A stretch of 64,000 nt of DNA, taken from NCBI RefSeq assembly GCF_900111125.1, contig NZ_FOGE01000001.1:124001-188000 (forward strand), given 5' to 3'. How positions within the stretch are numbered: position 1 is the stretch's first letter; every line of letters begins with the position of its first letter. Below the pieces are notes generated by a model, which saw only the letters and a program-made list of their open reading frames with translations, was not told the DNA's origin and searched no databases. A program made the translations under genes and the position numbers. Of this stretch, positions 18,979-28,733 are shown in pieces. This stretch comes from Sphingobium sp. YR768. GTDB taxonomy: Bacteria; Pseudomonadota; Alphaproteobacteria; Sphingomonadales; Sphingomonadaceae.

Positions 18979-20369
18979 TAGGTCTTGTCTCCGTCGCGGG
19001 CGGCTTCGCCAAGGGCGGCGACCAGGCGGGACAGGCCCACGCCATTGGAGCCCTTGACCAGGATCGCGTCACCCGCGCGCATTTCGGTTTGGATGAGGGG
19101 GATGGCACTCGCCGTATCGGGCACATGGGCATAGGGGATGAGGCCATCCAGCGCATCGGCCAGCGGCGCCATTTCCTGTCCCACCAATATGGCGAAATCG
19201 ACCTGCCCCGCGCGCAGCGGTTCGGCAAGGCCGGCATGCAGTTCGGCGCTGCGGTCGCCCAGTTCGCGCATCCCGCCCAAGATGGCAAGGCGGCGATCGG
19301 CATTTTCGCGACCCAGTTGCGTGAGCGTCGCCTTCATCGACAGCGGATTGGCGTTGTAGCTTTCGTCGATCAGCAGCGCTTCGCCACCGGCGACGGGCAG
19401 GATGCGCCGTTCGCCCCGGCCAGGCAGGCCCGGCATTTCCGCGAGCGCAAGGCCCGCCGCCGCCAGATCGCCACCGACCGATTCCACCGCCGCCAGCACG
19501 GCCAGCGCATTGGACACCCAATGATCGCCGGGCGCCGCCACGGTGAAGCAGAGTTCGGCTTCGGGCAGCTTTGCCGTCACCAGACTGCCGCCGGTCGGCG
19601 CGGGTACGACCTCCAGCGCATGGACATCCGCCTGCGAATTCATGCCGAAGGTCAGGATGCGGCCGGCATGGCGCTCCGCCTTGTTGTAGAGGGTCGCGAC
19701 ATGCGGGCTGTCATAAGGGATGATCGCGGTGCCGCCCGGCTCCAGCCCTTCGAAAATCTCGGCCTTGGCCTCGGCGATCTTCGCTTCGGTGCCGAAAAAC
19801 TCGATGTGGGCGGGCGCGATGGCGGTGACGATCGCAACATGGGGACGGACCTGCCGTGTCAGGGCAGACAGTTCGCCGGCATGGTTCATACCCATTTCGA
19901 AAACGCCAAACGCGCTGTCCCGCGGCATGCGGGACAGGCTGAGCGGCACGCCGACATGGTTATTGTAGCTTTTGACGGAGCGGTGCGCACGCCCCTGCAT
20001 GGCGCGGTCCAGCGCCTGATGCAGGGCCTCCTTCGTGCCGGTCTTGCCGACCGATCCGGTGACGCCGATCACCTTGCCCGCCATGCGCTTGCGCGACGCT
20101 CTTCCCAGCGCTTCGAGCGCGGCGGCGCTGTCGGGGACGAGGATATGGGGGTGGGCGACGGGTGCGCTGACGATCGCGCCGGCTGCGCCCTGCCCGAAAG
20201 CCTTGTCGACGAATTTATGGCCGTCGGTCGCTTCGCCCTTCATCGCGACGAACAGGTCGCCCTGCCCCACTTCGCGGCTGTCGAAGGCGACGCCCGAAAC
20301 GGCGAACGGCGCCGACGCGGCGCCGCCTGTTGCCTGGGCGATTTCAGCGGAGGTCCAGAGGTCGGTCAT
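18978..20369 (-). CDS. murF: UDP-N-acetylmuramoyl-tripeptide--D-alanyl-D-alanine ligase
   Basis: Mur ligase that adds D-Ala-D-Ala to the tripeptide precursor. Motifs: [28 protein letters not shown] loop [37 protein letters not shown] and [12 protein letters not shown]. Length 463 aa is normal. The start is the ATG at 20369 ([16 protein letters not shown]). A family A repeat separates it from murE upstream. Confidence 0.97.
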   Translation of the reverse strand: MTDLWTSAEIAQATGGAASAPFAVSGVAFDSREVGQGDLFVAMKGEATDGHKFVDKAFGQGAAGAIVSAPVAHPHILVPDSAAALEALGRASRKRMAGKVIGVTGSVGKTGTKEALHQALDRAMQGRAHRSVKSYNNHVGVPLSLSRMPRDSAFGVFEMGMNHAGELSALTRQVRPHVAIVTAIAPAHIEFFGTEAKIAEAKAEIFEGLEPGGTAIIPYDSPHVATLYNKAERHAGRILTFGMNSQADVHALEVVPAPTGGSLVTAKLPEAELCFTVAAPGDHWVSNALAVLAAVESVGGDLAAAGLALAEMPGLPGRGERRILPVAGGEALLIDESYNANPLSMKATLTQLGRENADRRLAILGGMRELGDRSAELHAGLAEPLRAGQVDFAILVGQEMAPLADALDGLIPYAHVPDTASAIPLIQTEMRAGDAILVKGSNGVGLSRLVAALGEAARDGDKT

Positions 20370-20392
20370 TTACCGTTCCCCTGCATAAACAT

Positions 20393-20452
20393 CCGTTCGT
20401 GCTGAGCTTGTCGAAGCACGCGCGCGCCCTTCGACAGGCTCAGGGCGAACGG
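20393..20452. repeat. palindromic repeat, family A, in the murE-murF gap
   Basis: The arms CCGTTCGTGCTGAGCTTGTC and GACAGGCTCAGGGCGAACGG face each other around a short CGCGCG-containing loop. It is the shortest of the four family A copies. Confidence 0.85.
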
Positions 20453-20475
20453 AGGTTGGTGGAAGATTCCCTTAT

Positions 20476-21921
20476 TCAACCCGCGCACTCCCGCGCGACG
20501 GTGACGTCGTCGAAGGGGAGGACGCGGTCGCCGATGATCTGGCCCTGTTCATGGCCCTTGCCCGCGAGCAGGACGATATCGTCCGCGCCCGCCTGACCGA
20601 TGGCGGCGGCGATGGCGGCGCGGCGGCCGCCAATCTCCTGCGCCTCCGGCGCGCCTGCCAGCACGGCGGCGCGAATGGCGGAGGGTTCTTCGGAACGCGG
20701 ATTATCGTCCGTGACGATGACATGGTCGGACAGGTCGGCCGCGACCTTCCCCATCAACGGACGCTTGCCCGCATCGCGATCTCCGCCGGCGCCGAACAGG
20801 GTGATCAGCTTGCCGCGCGTATGCGGACGCAGCGCCTCGATCGCGGCTTTCAGGCCATCGGGCGTATGGGCATAATCGACATAGACCGGCGCGCCGGCCC
20901 GGCTGATGACGGCGCGTTCCAGACGGCCGCGCACCGGCTGCACCCGGCCGAGCAGTTCCAGCACCTTGGCCGTATCCGCGCCGGTCGCGATCACCAGCGC
21001 CGCGGCGGTCAGCGCATTGGCAGCCTGATAGGCGCCGATCAGCGGCAGGTTGACCTTGCAGGACTTGCCATCGGCCTCGACCTCCAGCGTCTGGCCCAAC
21101 TGGGTCGGGGTGCGGTTGGCGAGCCGAAGGGCCTGCCCCTGCACCCCGACGCTCAGCACACGAAGCCCCCGCTTCGTAGCCCGCTGGATAACCTTGTCCG
21201 ACCAGGCGTCATCCGCCCAGACGATTGCCGCGCCGCCCGGCGCGACCACTTCGTCGAACAGCCGCATCTTGGCGTCGAAATAGCTGTCCATGTCGCCATG
21301 ATAATCGAGATGATCGCGCGACAGGTTGGTGAAGGCGCCAGCCACGACCGGCAAGCCTTCGGTGCGATATTGGTCCAGGCCATGGCTGGAGGCTTCGAAC
21401 GCGGCATGGGTGATGCCCTCGCGCTTGAGGCCCGACATGTTGGCGAGGAAGGTGACAATGTCCGGCGTGGTGAGGCCGGTCGACACCTGATCGACGGCCG
21501 TCGTGACGCCCAGCGTGCCGATGGACGCGGACTTGTGGCCCAGCATCCGCCATAGCTGGCGGGCGAGTTCGACCGTGCTGGTCTTGCCATTGGTGCCGGT
21601 GACGGCGACGGTAACGTCCGGGAAAGGCGCAAAATAACGCGCGGCCATCTGCGCGAAGAGGCGGCGGGGATTGGCATGGGCGATATGGATCGCGCCTTCC
21701 ACCTTCGCTTCGGGACGAGCGACCACGGCGACCGCGCCGGCCTTCACCGCTTCGGGAATATAATCCTCGCCATTGACGCGCAGCCCCTGAAAGGCGCCGA
21801 ACACGGTGCCGGGCGCGACTTTGCGATTGTCGATGGCGAAACCGGTCACGGACGAGTCGAGGCCGGCGCCTGCACCGACCTCAACGTCCAGCTCCTCGAT
21901 AAGCGACCCGAGGCGCATCAT
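20476..21921 (-). CDS. murE: UDP-N-acetylmuramoyl-L-alanyl-D-glutamate--2,6-diaminopimelate ligase
   Basis: Mur ligase adding meso-diaminopimelate. It has FAIDNRKVAPGTVFGAFQG, ATP loop AVTGTNGKTSTVELA, FTNLSRDHLDYHGDMDSYFDAK, YVDYAHTPDGL and the DAP-binding DDNPRSE motif, which marks the DAP (not Lys) specificity. 481 aa. Two ATG codons in a row at 21921 and 21918 overlap the ftsI stop, so the exact start is uncertain by one codon. Confidence 0.97.
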   Translation of the reverse strand: MMRLGSLIEELDVEVGAGAGLDSSVTGFAIDNRKVAPGTVFGAFQGLRVNGEDYIPEAVKAGAVAVVARPEAKVEGAIHIAHANPRRLFAQMAARYFAPFPDVTVAVTGTNGKTSTVELARQLWRMLGHKSASIGTLGVTTAVDQVSTGLTTPDIVTFLANMSGLKREGITHAAFEASSHGLDQYRTEGLPVVAGAFTNLSRDHLDYHGDMDSYFDAKMRLFDEVVAPGGAAIVWADDAWSDKVIQRATKRGLRVLSVGVQGQALRLANRTPTQLGQTLEVEADGKSCKVNLPLIGAYQAANALTAAALVIATGADTAKVLELLGRVQPVRGRLERAVISRAGAPVYVDYAHTPDGLKAAIEALRPHTRGKLITLFGAGGDRDAGKRPLMGKVAADLSDHVIVTDDNPRSEEPSAIRAAVLAGAPEAQEIGGRRAAIAAAIGQAGADDIVLLAGKGHEQGQIIGDRVLPFDDVTVARECAG

Positions 21922-23621
21922 TCTTTCTCCTTGTCGCCGTGCAGCAGCGGCATCAAATCCGAAATATCCACGTCACGGCGTTCGTCCGGCATCACGCCCA
22001 GCATCGGCCCGGTGCGTTCGATCACCCGCTTCACCACCGGCGCGGCGGTCCATGCAGCGGTGCGCAGGCCATATTGGCCCGTCGCCTCATCCATCGTGAC
22101 GAGGACCACATAGCGGGGGCTATCCATGGGGAAGGCAGAAGCGAAAGTCGTCACCAGCGAAGTCTTGTTATAGCGCCCTTCCTGGGGCTTTTCGGCCGAA
22201 CCCGTCTTGCCGCCCACCCGGAATCCCTTGGCGTCGGCGCTACGCCCTGTACCCGCCGACACGATCATCCGCAACAGTTGCCGCATCCGCGCGCTGGTGG
22301 CGGCGGAAAAGACCCGGCGCCCCTCCGGCACCTGATTGGCATCCAGCTTGCGGATCGTCGCCGGGCGCCAGATGCCGCCATTGACGAGCGCGGCATAGGC
22401 CGCCGCCAGATGCAGCGGCGTGACCGCGATGCCATGACCATAAGCCGTGGTCATGCTGGTGATCCGGCCCCAGCTGGACGGCCAGATGCCCTTGGCCCGT
22501 TCATTGAACTCGATCGGCGCGCGCTGGTCGAAATCCAGGCTGCGGAACATCTTCTGGAGCGGCGCCGCCCCCATTTCGTCGGCAATGCGCGCGGTGCCGA
22601 TATTGGAGCTGTGGACCAGGATTTCGGGTACATTGATCCAGCGGCCGAGCGAGTGATCGTCGCGGATGCGGAAGCCCGCGACGGCCAGCGGCGCGGTCGC
22701 ATCATAGCGCTTGCTCATGGACGTCACGACGCCCGCATCCATGGCCGCCGCGATCGACAGCGGCTTGAAGGCCGAGCCAAGTTCGTAGCGAGCCTGCACC
22801 ATATGGTTGCAGAGCGGCGATTCAGAGCAGCGCTTGCCGGCGTAATTTTGCAGCTTGTTGGGATCGAAGACGGGGATGGAGGCCATGGCGATGATCTCGC
22901 CGGTATTGGCGTCCATGATGATGCCGCCCGCGCCCTTCGCCTTGGTCTGCACCAACTGCGCATAAAGTTCGCTTTCCAGCGCGCCCTGCACCCGGCTGTC
23001 GATCGACATGGCGAAGGGCTTGCTGCGGTCAGCCTGCTTGGTCAGCCGGTCGTTGAAGGCCGCCTCCACGCCCATGCCGCCCACGCCTTCGCTATTGGGC
23101 GCGAAGCCCAATATATGCGCCGCCAGCGTGCGCTGGGGATAAAGGCGTTCCTTTTCGCGGGGAAATTCGATGCCGATTTCGCCCAGCGCGTTCACCGCCG
23201 CCACTTCCTCCGGCAGCGCGCGACGACGCAGATAGGCCCAGCCCCGGCCGGTCAGCTTCTTGTAGAAGGCGGCTTCGGGTTCTTCGGGGAAAATCTGGTG
23301 CAGCTTGCGCGCCAGTTCGGCTGGGTCGCCGATCAGCTTGGACGGGCGGACGGCGACCGAATAGGCGTCCATGGTGCGGGCCAGCGGTACGCCGTTGCGA
23401 TCCACGATGTCGGCGCGCGCTGGGACGAAGGCGGCCAGCGCATCGTCGCCCGAGGCCCCATGGGCAAAAATGCCGACCCAAATGAGCCGGCAGATCACAA
23501 TCGCAGTAATGCCCATGAACAGGATGAGCAGCAGCATCAGCCTGTTATGGGCAATGGCAGTCAGGTTGACCCGCTGCCGCCCGGCGCGGGGTCCGCCGGG
23601 CTGGACGATGATTGTCGCCAT
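21918..23621 (-). CDS. ftsI: penicillin-binding protein 3 (septal transpeptidase FtsI)
   Basis: Class B PBP of 567 aa that crosslinks septal peptidoglycan. It has one N-terminal membrane segment (about residues 27-52), a pedestal domain, and the transpeptidase domain with ARYELGSAFKPLSIAAAMDAG (SxxK), VHSSNIGT (SxN) and VGGKTGSAEKP (KTG). ATGA overlaps tie it to ftsL upstream and murE downstream. Confidence 0.97.
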   Translation of the reverse strand: MATIIVQPGGPRAGRQRVNLTAIAHNRLMLLLILFMGITAIVICRLIWVGIFAHGASGDDALAAFVPARADIVDRNGVPLARTMDAYSVAVRPSKLIGDPAELARKLHQIFPEEPEAAFYKKLTGRGWAYLRRRALPEEVAAVNALGEIGIEFPREKERLYPQRTLAAHILGFAPNSEGVGGMGVEAAFNDRLTKQADRSKPFAMSIDSRVQGALESELYAQLVQTKAKGAGGIIMDANTGEIIAMASIPVFDPNKLQNYAGKRCSESPLCNHMVQARYELGSAFKPLSIAAAMDAGVVTSMSKRYDATAPLAVAGFRIRDDHSLGRWINVPEILVHSSNIGTARIADEMGAAPLQKMFRSLDFDQRAPIEFNERAKGIWPSSWGRITSMTTAYGHGIAVTPLHLAAAYAALVNGGIWRPATIRKLDANQVPEGRRVFSAATSARMRQLLRMIVSAGTGRSADAKGFRVGGKTGSAEKPQEGRYNKTSLVTTFASAFPMDSPRYVVLVTMDEATGQYGLRTAAWTAAPVVKRVIERTGPMLGVMPDERRDVDISDLMPLLHGDKEKE

Positions 23622-24271
23622 CAGCGTGCCTCCTTGCGCTTCTCGCGCGCCGCCTTGGCTGTCAGGTCGCCCAGCGTGCTGTCATCCAGCAGCTTGGCGT
23701 CCAGCATGGCCATCCGCTCCGCCTTGCGCGCGATCGGATTGGGGCGCGACACGTCGGCATCGGCCTTCGCCTGCTGCACCGGGGTTCGGGGCGCGGGCTT
23801 GGGCAGCTTCTCGATATTGTCGGCGGCATGCGCCTCCCGGATCACGGCGATATCGCTGCGAATCTGGGTCGCGGCCGGGCTTTCGGGAGCCTTTTGCGGG
23901 GCGGAGGGCAGGTCGGCCGGGGTTTCGACCATCGCCACCATCACCGGCGGCGCGACATAGTCCGGGCCATTGGGCTGCACGCCGTCCAGATGCGCCAGCG
24001 CCTGTTCCCCGCCCAGATATTGCTGGGCGGTGGGCGTCGCATACATGAAGTCATGCTGGTTCCAGTTTTCCAGCTGCCGCATCGAGGCGCGCGCGCTGAA
24101 TTCCGTTTCCAGATAGCGGATATCGGCCTTGGCCCGCGCGATCTGGGCGCGCACCTTCATCAGGTCATTGCGCTCGGTCGCGACCTTGAGCGACACCATA
24201 TAGGCCCCCAACGCCCCCAGCGCGACGAGGATGACCCAGATCAGGCTCTGCAACCTCTTGACGGCGATCAT
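23621..24271 (-). CDS. ftsL: cell division protein FtsL-like
   Basis: Bitopic protein of 216 aa between rsmH and ftsI, the standard ftsL position. A short basic N-terminus (MIAVKRLQ) leads into one membrane segment (about residues 9-29) and then a coiled-coil stretch (about residues 30-60, [21 protein letters not shown]). The C-terminal half, rich in Pro/Ala/Lys, is long for FtsL and probably unstructured. Assigned by position and topology rather than strong sequence identity, as is usual for FtsL. ATGA overlap with rsmH. Confidence 0.82.
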   Translation of the reverse strand: MIAVKRLQSLIWVILVALGALGAYMVSLKVATERNDLMKVRAQIARAKADIRYLETEFSARASMRQLENWNQHDFMYATPTAQQYLGGEQALAHLDGVQPNGPDYVAPPVMVAMVETPADLPSAPQKAPESPAATQIRSDIAVIREAHAADNIEKLPKPAPRTPVQQAKADADVSRPNPIARKAERMAMLDAKLLDDSTLGDLTAKAAREKRKEAR

Positions 24272-25221
24272 GCGCGGGCACTCCGAGGGGACTTTTGGGC
24301 GGGGGCAGATGTACGAATGGCGGACCGCAGCGTGGCGGATCGGGCGCGGGGGTTACGCGCCAGTTCCGCTTCACCGGGCTTCACCGCCTTGGCGGGCTTG
24401 GCGAAGGTCGGCTGCGGACCGGCGGCGCGTTCGGGCATATGCCGGGAGCCGCCACTGTCGCCGCCGCTGCGGTTGCGCAGAAACTGCTTCACGATACGGT
24501 CTTCCAGACTGTGGAAAGTGACGATCGCGAGGCGACCGCCCTCCTCCAGCAGCGTTTCCGCCGCTTCCAGCGCCAGCTCCAGCTCCTCCAGCTCGCGATT
24601 CACATGAATGCGGATCGCCTGGAAGGTGCGGGTCGCCGGGTCTTTCTTGTCATGCGGCTTATGGCCCAGCGCTTTGCGGACCACGGCGGCAAGCTGGCCG
24701 GTGCGCTCCAACGGGCGCGCCTCCACGATCGCGCGGGCGACGCGGCGCGATTTGGGTTCATCGCCATAGCGATAGATGACGTTGGCGATCTCTTCCTCAG
24801 GGGCATTGTTGAGGAAATCGGCGGCGCTCATGCCGTCCTGGCTCATCGTCATGGTGAGCGGACCGTCCGACTGGAAGGAAAAGCCGCGCTCTGCCCGATC
24901 AAGCTGCATCGAGGAGACGCCGATATCCAGCGTGATGCCCGACAGCTTGTCGATCCCGCGTTCCGCCAGATATTCCGCCATGCGCGAAAATTCGCCGGGG
25001 ATGAGCGTGATCTGATGCGCGTCGGCCACCGCCTGCCCTTCGCGGATCGCATCCGGGTCGCGATCGAAGGCGAAGACGCGCGCACCGGCACGGGCCATGG
25101 CGCTGCTATAGCCGCCCGCACCGAACGTGCCGTCGACATGGATCTCGCCGGGGGCAATGGCGAGGGCGTCGAGCACTTCTTCGATCAGGACGGGGATGTG
25201 CGGGGCAGCGGAGTCGCTCAC
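24268..25221 (-). CDS. rsmH: 16S rRNA (cytosine(1402)-N(4))-methyltransferase
   Basis: SAM-dependent methyltransferase (old name MraW) acting on 16S rRNA C1402. It has [25 protein letters not shown] (SAM site), [35 protein letters not shown] and [13 protein letters not shown]. 317 aa, usual length. The start is GTG at 25221, overlapping the mraZ stop as GTGA. Confidence 0.97.
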   Translation of the reverse strand: MSDSAAPHIPVLIEEVLDALAIAPGEIHVDGTFGAGGYSSAMARAGARVFAFDRDPDAIREGQAVADAHQITLIPGEFSRMAEYLAERGIDKLSGITLDIGVSSMQLDRAERGFSFQSDGPLTMTMSQDGMSAADFLNNAPEEEIANVIYRYGDEPKSRRVARAIVEARPLERTGQLAAVVRKALGHKPHDKKDPATRTFQAIRIHVNRELEELELALEAAETLLEEGGRLAIVTFHSLEDRIVKQFLRNRSGGDSGGSRHMPERAAGPQPTFAKPAKAVKPGEAELARNPRARSATLRSAIRTSAPAQKSPRSARA

Positions 25222-25715
25222 TTGGCAGCCCCTTCCGCACGCGCATCGATCCAGCGGCGGACCTTGTTGCGGATCAGCGCCGGGCGATCGGGGCTTTCGA
25301 CCAGCGCTTCAGGCTTCCAGATCTGGAAGTAGCGGCCCACGCCATAGAAGAAGATCGCGTCCGTAATGCCTGCTTCTTCCTTGATATCGGGGTGGAGGAA
25401 GAAGCGGCCGGCATCATCGAAATTCACGTCCTCGATCGTGCCGAGTCGGTTTTCGCGCTCAAGGTCGGCATTGAAGTCGCGCCCGGCCTCATAGGCCTGA
25501 CGCTCCAGCTTCTCGACCTCTTCGAACAGATATTGCTTGTGGGACAGGCCAAAGCCGGTGGCGCAACCATTGTCGAAATGGACCGACAGGCACAGGCGAT
25601 TGTCGCCGCCGCTGGCCTGCTTGACCAGCTTGCGCATCTCCAGGGGCAGCACGAAACGGCCTTTGCCGTCCGCGACGCTGAATGCGTTGCCCGAATAGAG
25701 AATAACGTCCGACAC
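25218..25715 (-). CDS. mraZ: transcriptional regulator MraZ
   Basis: Double SpoVT/AbrB-fold DNA-binding protein, first gene of the dcw cluster, which represses its own promoter in Escherichia coli. The two repeats are visible as [22 protein letters not shown] and [22 protein letters not shown]. 165 aa is within the family range. The start is GTG at 25715. Matching TGGG-type boxes lie upstream at 25850-25884. Confidence 0.95.
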   Translation of the reverse strand: MSDVILYSGNAFSVADGKGRFVLPLEMRKLVKQASGGDNRLCLSVHFDNGCATGFGLSHKQYLFEEVEKLERQAYEAGRDFNADLERENRLGTIEDVNFDDAGRFFLHPDIKEEAGITDAIFFYGVGRYFQIWKPEALVESPDRPALIRNKVRRWIDARAEGAAK

Positions 25716-25830
25716 GTTGGCGACCTGACCCCTTGTTTTCGGGACGCAGGCCGTCCGTCGCCGGAATCATGAGAAACACCATCCAGCGCACAGGACAACG
25801 CAAAGCCTGACGAACCCCAATGCTGGTTTT

Positions 25831-25859
25831 CCTACCAAGCATGGGGGTGGACTGCAATG
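25831..25859 (-). promoter_or_regulatory. predicted mraZ promoter
   Basis: On the minus strand TTGCAG (25859-25854) and TAGGAA (25836-25831) are 17 nt apart, about 115 nt before the mraZ GTG. The -35 hexamer is interleaved with the MraZ boxes, which fits repression by MraZ. Confidence 0.5.
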
Positions 25860-25884
25860 GGAAAGCATGGGTGAAGTTGGGAAA
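25850..25884 (+). promoter_or_regulatory. MraZ operator: four TGGRN boxes at exact 10-bp spacing
   Basis: Reading the plus strand: TGGAC at 25850, TGGGA at 25860, TGGGT at 25870 and TGGGA at 25880, each separated by five bases. MraZ is known to bind direct TGGG-type repeats with 5-bp spacers. Three boxes are good matches and the first is degenerate. Their overlap with the -35 region supports autoregulation of the dcw operon. Confidence 0.75.
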
Positions 25885-25922
25885 AGACGGTGAAATGCGG
25901 GACTAACCGGATTTGTTATCTT

Positions 25923-27176
25923 TCACATCTCCATATTCTCTTTTTGTTCCGGGACCACCCCCGGCCTTTCCCGGCGAAACAGCGCTGCACCCACTATCGC
26001 CCATATCATCCCAGCCAAAAGCGCCCGGCCGACAGCCTGCGCGACTCCCTGCGCCTCCTGCATCCAGCGCCGCTCGCCGGGGATCGGCGCGCCGCCCAGC
26101 CAGTGGACGACACGGGCGGGCGTATCGGCCACCCAGTAGCGGGGATCGAGCGGATGGGCGGGATCGGCGAGCCAGAGCCGGTCGTCGATCGGATCGGCGT
26201 CGCCCAACAGCAGCACCTCCCCCCGCCCCATCTTCTTGCGATGCACGATCGAGTCACTTGGCCAATCGCCCGGCCCGACGATGCGATCGTCCGGCCCGGC
26301 CCGGAAAAGCTGAACGCCGGACAAGGTGACGACATAGCCATCGGGCGTCCGGTCGCGGATTTCCGCGGTTTTGATGTCGATCGGCCGGAAGCCCCAATGG
26401 GTCAGCAGCGGCTGCAACAGGCTAGTGGACGGGGCACGGCGGCGGTCGCCCAGCGGCAGGTCCGACGGCCAGCGCAGCAGCGGATCGGCCAGCACCAGCA
26501 CCGTGCCGCCATCGCGCACCCATTGGTCGATCGCGACCAGTTGCGCCGGTGCCAGCGCGCGCGGCTGGGCCAGCAGCAGGCGGCGGGCGGGCGAGGTCTT
26601 CAACTGAAGCGGATCATCCAGCGGGATGACGGTGAAGCGGGCGCGCAGGATCGAGATGATCGGCGCATCGCGCAGCCCACCCTTTCCCATTTCATCCCAA
26701 AAGAGCGGCAGGCCGGTGATGACGGCAAGGTCGGGACGATCCGGGACAGGATGGACCGGCTGGGCCGGACCGCGCCAGAGGAGCAGAGCCGCGAACAGCA
26801 GAAGCATGATGCTCGTTCCGGCACGCTTCGAGAGAAATCGGGAGGACGAGGAGCGCGGACGGAGCAACGCCCCGGCAGCAACGGCGAGCATCGCCAGCGT
26901 AGCAAGCCCCAACGCCGCGCCGGGATCAGGTGCACGCCCTGCGGCCAGCGCGCAGAAGATCAGCTCCGCCCCGACGCTGCCCAGCGCCACCCAGCACAAC
27001 ATCGCCCAGCCCCGCCGCGCCAGCAGGAATCCCGCCCCGGCCAGCAGCACAGCGGCGGGAACGCCCCAATCCCACGGATCGGCCTGCCCGGTCAGCAAGG
27101 CGCGCCACAGCCCGGCGATAAAAATCGCCAGCGGCGCAAGCCAGAGCCAGAGGAATCGCTTCAGGCCCGCCTTCAT
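25923..27176 (-). CDS. DUF4350-like membrane protein
   Basis: A 417-aa membrane protein. Several N-terminal hydrophobic segments (about residues 9-25, 35-55, 58-80, 88-110 and 120-138) are followed by a soluble domain resembling DUF4350 / GldG-like segments (DLAVITGLPLFWDEMGKGGL, IDQWVRDGGTVLVLADPLLRW, GEVLLLGDADPIDDRLW), and a last hydrophobic segment lies near residues 380-400. In other bacteria such proteins sit next to MoxR ATPases and gliding or ABC-type genes; here none is adjacent. It lies directly upstream of mraZ, same strand. Function unknown. Confidence 0.75.
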   Translation of the reverse strand: MKAGLKRFLWLWLAPLAIFIAGLWRALLTGQADPWDWGVPAAVLLAGAGFLLARRGWAMLCWVALGSVGAELIFCALAAGRAPDPGAALGLATLAMLAVAAGALLRPRSSSSRFLSKRAGTSIMLLLFAALLLWRGPAQPVHPVPDRPDLAVITGLPLFWDEMGKGGLRDAPIISILRARFTVIPLDDPLQLKTSPARRLLLAQPRALAPAQLVAIDQWVRDGGTVLVLADPLLRWPSDLPLGDRRRAPSTSLLQPLLTHWGFRPIDIKTAEIRDRTPDGYVVTLSGVQLFRAGPDDRIVGPGDWPSDSIVHRKKMGRGEVLLLGDADPIDDRLWLADPAHPLDPRYWVADTPARVVHWLGGAPIPGERRWMQEAQGVAQAVGRALLAGMIWAIVGAALFRRERPGVVPEQKENMEM

Positions 27177-27205
27177 CGGCGGCGGTCCTGCCCGCGCTTC
27201 ATCGA

Positions 27206-27547
27206 TCAGCGCTGCTGCTGGGCGGGGTCACGATTGCGGATATTGGGATCGGGCTGAAGGTCGGGCACGATCGGCGCCTGTTCCGCCGCGGGCTGCACGC
27301 CCAGTTCGGCCAGCGGCTCCTTGGGCGAGACGGCATTTTGCGTCAGGGTCGGCACCACTGGCGGCGGTAGCGCGGCATCATCGATCCGCGCCTTTTCAAT
27401 GACGATATTGGCCAGACCCACGAGCAGCACCACACCCGCCAGTCCGGTCAGGCCGATCTGGACGCGCTGTAACCCTTCCTGTCGGCGGGGTGTTTCAGCC
27501 ATGGTCTTGCTCATATCATCATCGCCGCGACCCGTGTCGGCGGTCAT
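27206..27547 (-). CDS. hypothetical single-pass membrane protein
   Basis: 113 aa with one hydrophobic segment (about residues 31-50, IGLTGLAGVVLLVGLANIVI) and a Pro/Gln-rich C-terminal tail (PDLQPDPNIRNRDPAQQQR) probably outside the cytoplasm. The ATG overlaps the stop of the cysteine synthase gene (ATGA); a second ATG twelve codons in is also possible. It ends 29 nt before the DUF4350-like gene, so the two may work together at the membrane. No family recognised. Confidence 0.65.
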   Translation of the reverse strand: MTADTGRGDDDMSKTMAETPRRQEGLQRVQIGLTGLAGVVLLVGLANIVIEKARIDDAALPPPVVPTLTQNAVSPKEPLAELGVQPAAEQAPIVPDLQPDPNIRNRDPAQQQR

Positions 27548-28539
27548 ACAGTCTGCGCGAGCCAGGGGAAGACCGTCAAGCCCTTAGATTCCAGCCATTG
27601 CCGGTTGTAGAGGGTCGACAGATAGCGGAAGCCGGTGTCGCACAATATGGTCGCCACCCGCTTGCCCGGCCCCAATTGCTTCGCCAGCGCCACCGCGCCC
27701 GCGACATTGATGCCCGACGACAGGCCCATACACAGACCTTCCTCGGCGAGCAGGCGGCGGACCCAGTAGAGCCCCTCCTCGTCCGAGATACGGAATTGCG
27801 TATCGATCGGCGCACCTTCCAGATTGGCGGTGATGCGGCCCTGACCAATGCCTTCGGCGACCGACGATCCTTCGGCCTTCAGTTCGCCATGGGCATAATA
27901 GTTGAACAGCGCCGCGCCATAGGGATCGCTAAGCGCGATGGTGATGGCTTCATCCTTCGCCTTGAGGCCAAGGCCTACGCCCGCGATCGTGCCGCCGGTG
28001 CCAGCCGCGCAGGTGAAGCCGTCGATCCGGCCTTCCATCTGGGTCCAGATTTCCTCGGCCGTGCCGACGATATGCGCCTTGCGATTGGCGATATTGTCGA
28101 ACTGGTTGGCCCAGACCGCATTTTCCGTCTCTTCCGCGATGCGGCGCGACGTGTGGACGAAATGGCCGGGGTTGGAATAGGGCGCTGCGGGCACCGTCAC
28201 CAGCTCCGCGCCGAGCGCGCGCAGCGTGTCCATCTTTTCCCGGCTCTGCGTCTCGGGCATGACGATGATCGACTTATAGCCCTTGGCATTGGCGACCAGC
28301 GCCAGACCGATGCCGGTATTGCCAGCCGTCCCCTCGACAATGGTGCCGCCGGGCTTGAGCAGCCCCTTTTCCTCGGCATCATTGACGATGAACAGGGCGG
28401 CGCGATCCTTCACGGAGGCGCCGGGATTGGCGAATTCGCATTTGGCGAAAATGTCGCAGCCCGTTTCCTGGGAAGGGCCGGTGAGGCGCATGAGCGGGGT
28501 GTTGCCGATGAGCGCGAGACTATCTGTTTGAAGCAGCAT
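27544..28539 (-). CDS. cysK: cysteine synthase A
   Basis: PLP enzyme (O-acetylserine sulfhydrylase family) making cysteine from O-acetylserine and sulfide. Start ATG 28539 (MLLQTDSLALIGNTPLMRL, 331 aa). The PLP lysine is in FANPGASVKDRAAL (K44), the phosphate loop is VEGTAGNTGIGLALV, and CAAGTGGTIAGVGLGLK follows. The frame extends upstream to 28653, but that part does not fit the family. A cystathionine beta-synthase-like or CysM activity cannot be excluded by sequence alone. Confidence 0.93.
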   Translation of the reverse strand: MLLQTDSLALIGNTPLMRLTGPSQETGCDIFAKCEFANPGASVKDRAALFIVNDAEEKGLLKPGGTIVEGTAGNTGIGLALVANAKGYKSIIVMPETQSREKMDTLRALGAELVTVPAAPYSNPGHFVHTSRRIAEETENAVWANQFDNIANRKAHIVGTAEEIWTQMEGRIDGFTCAAGTGGTIAGVGLGLKAKDEAITIALSDPYGAALFNYYAHGELKAEGSSVAEGIGQGRITANLEGAPIDTQFRISDEEGLYWVRRLLAEEGLCMGLSSGINVAGAVALAKQLGPGKRVATILCDTGFRYLSTLYNRQWLESKGLTVFPWLAQTV

Positions 28540-28733
28540 GGCACCCGCATAGCGGAGGCGGCGCGGCTTTGCCAAGCAAGGGAATGCTGCACGGGCAAAA
28601 GGGGGGATTTTAACCTTTGCGCCATAGGCCGTCCCATGGCGGCACAGGCGCATCGACGGGGCAGATTTTGCCGCCGAAATAGGCTAAGGGGACCGCCGAC
28701 GCTATCGGGCGGCACGGATTTTCAGGGCAGGAC

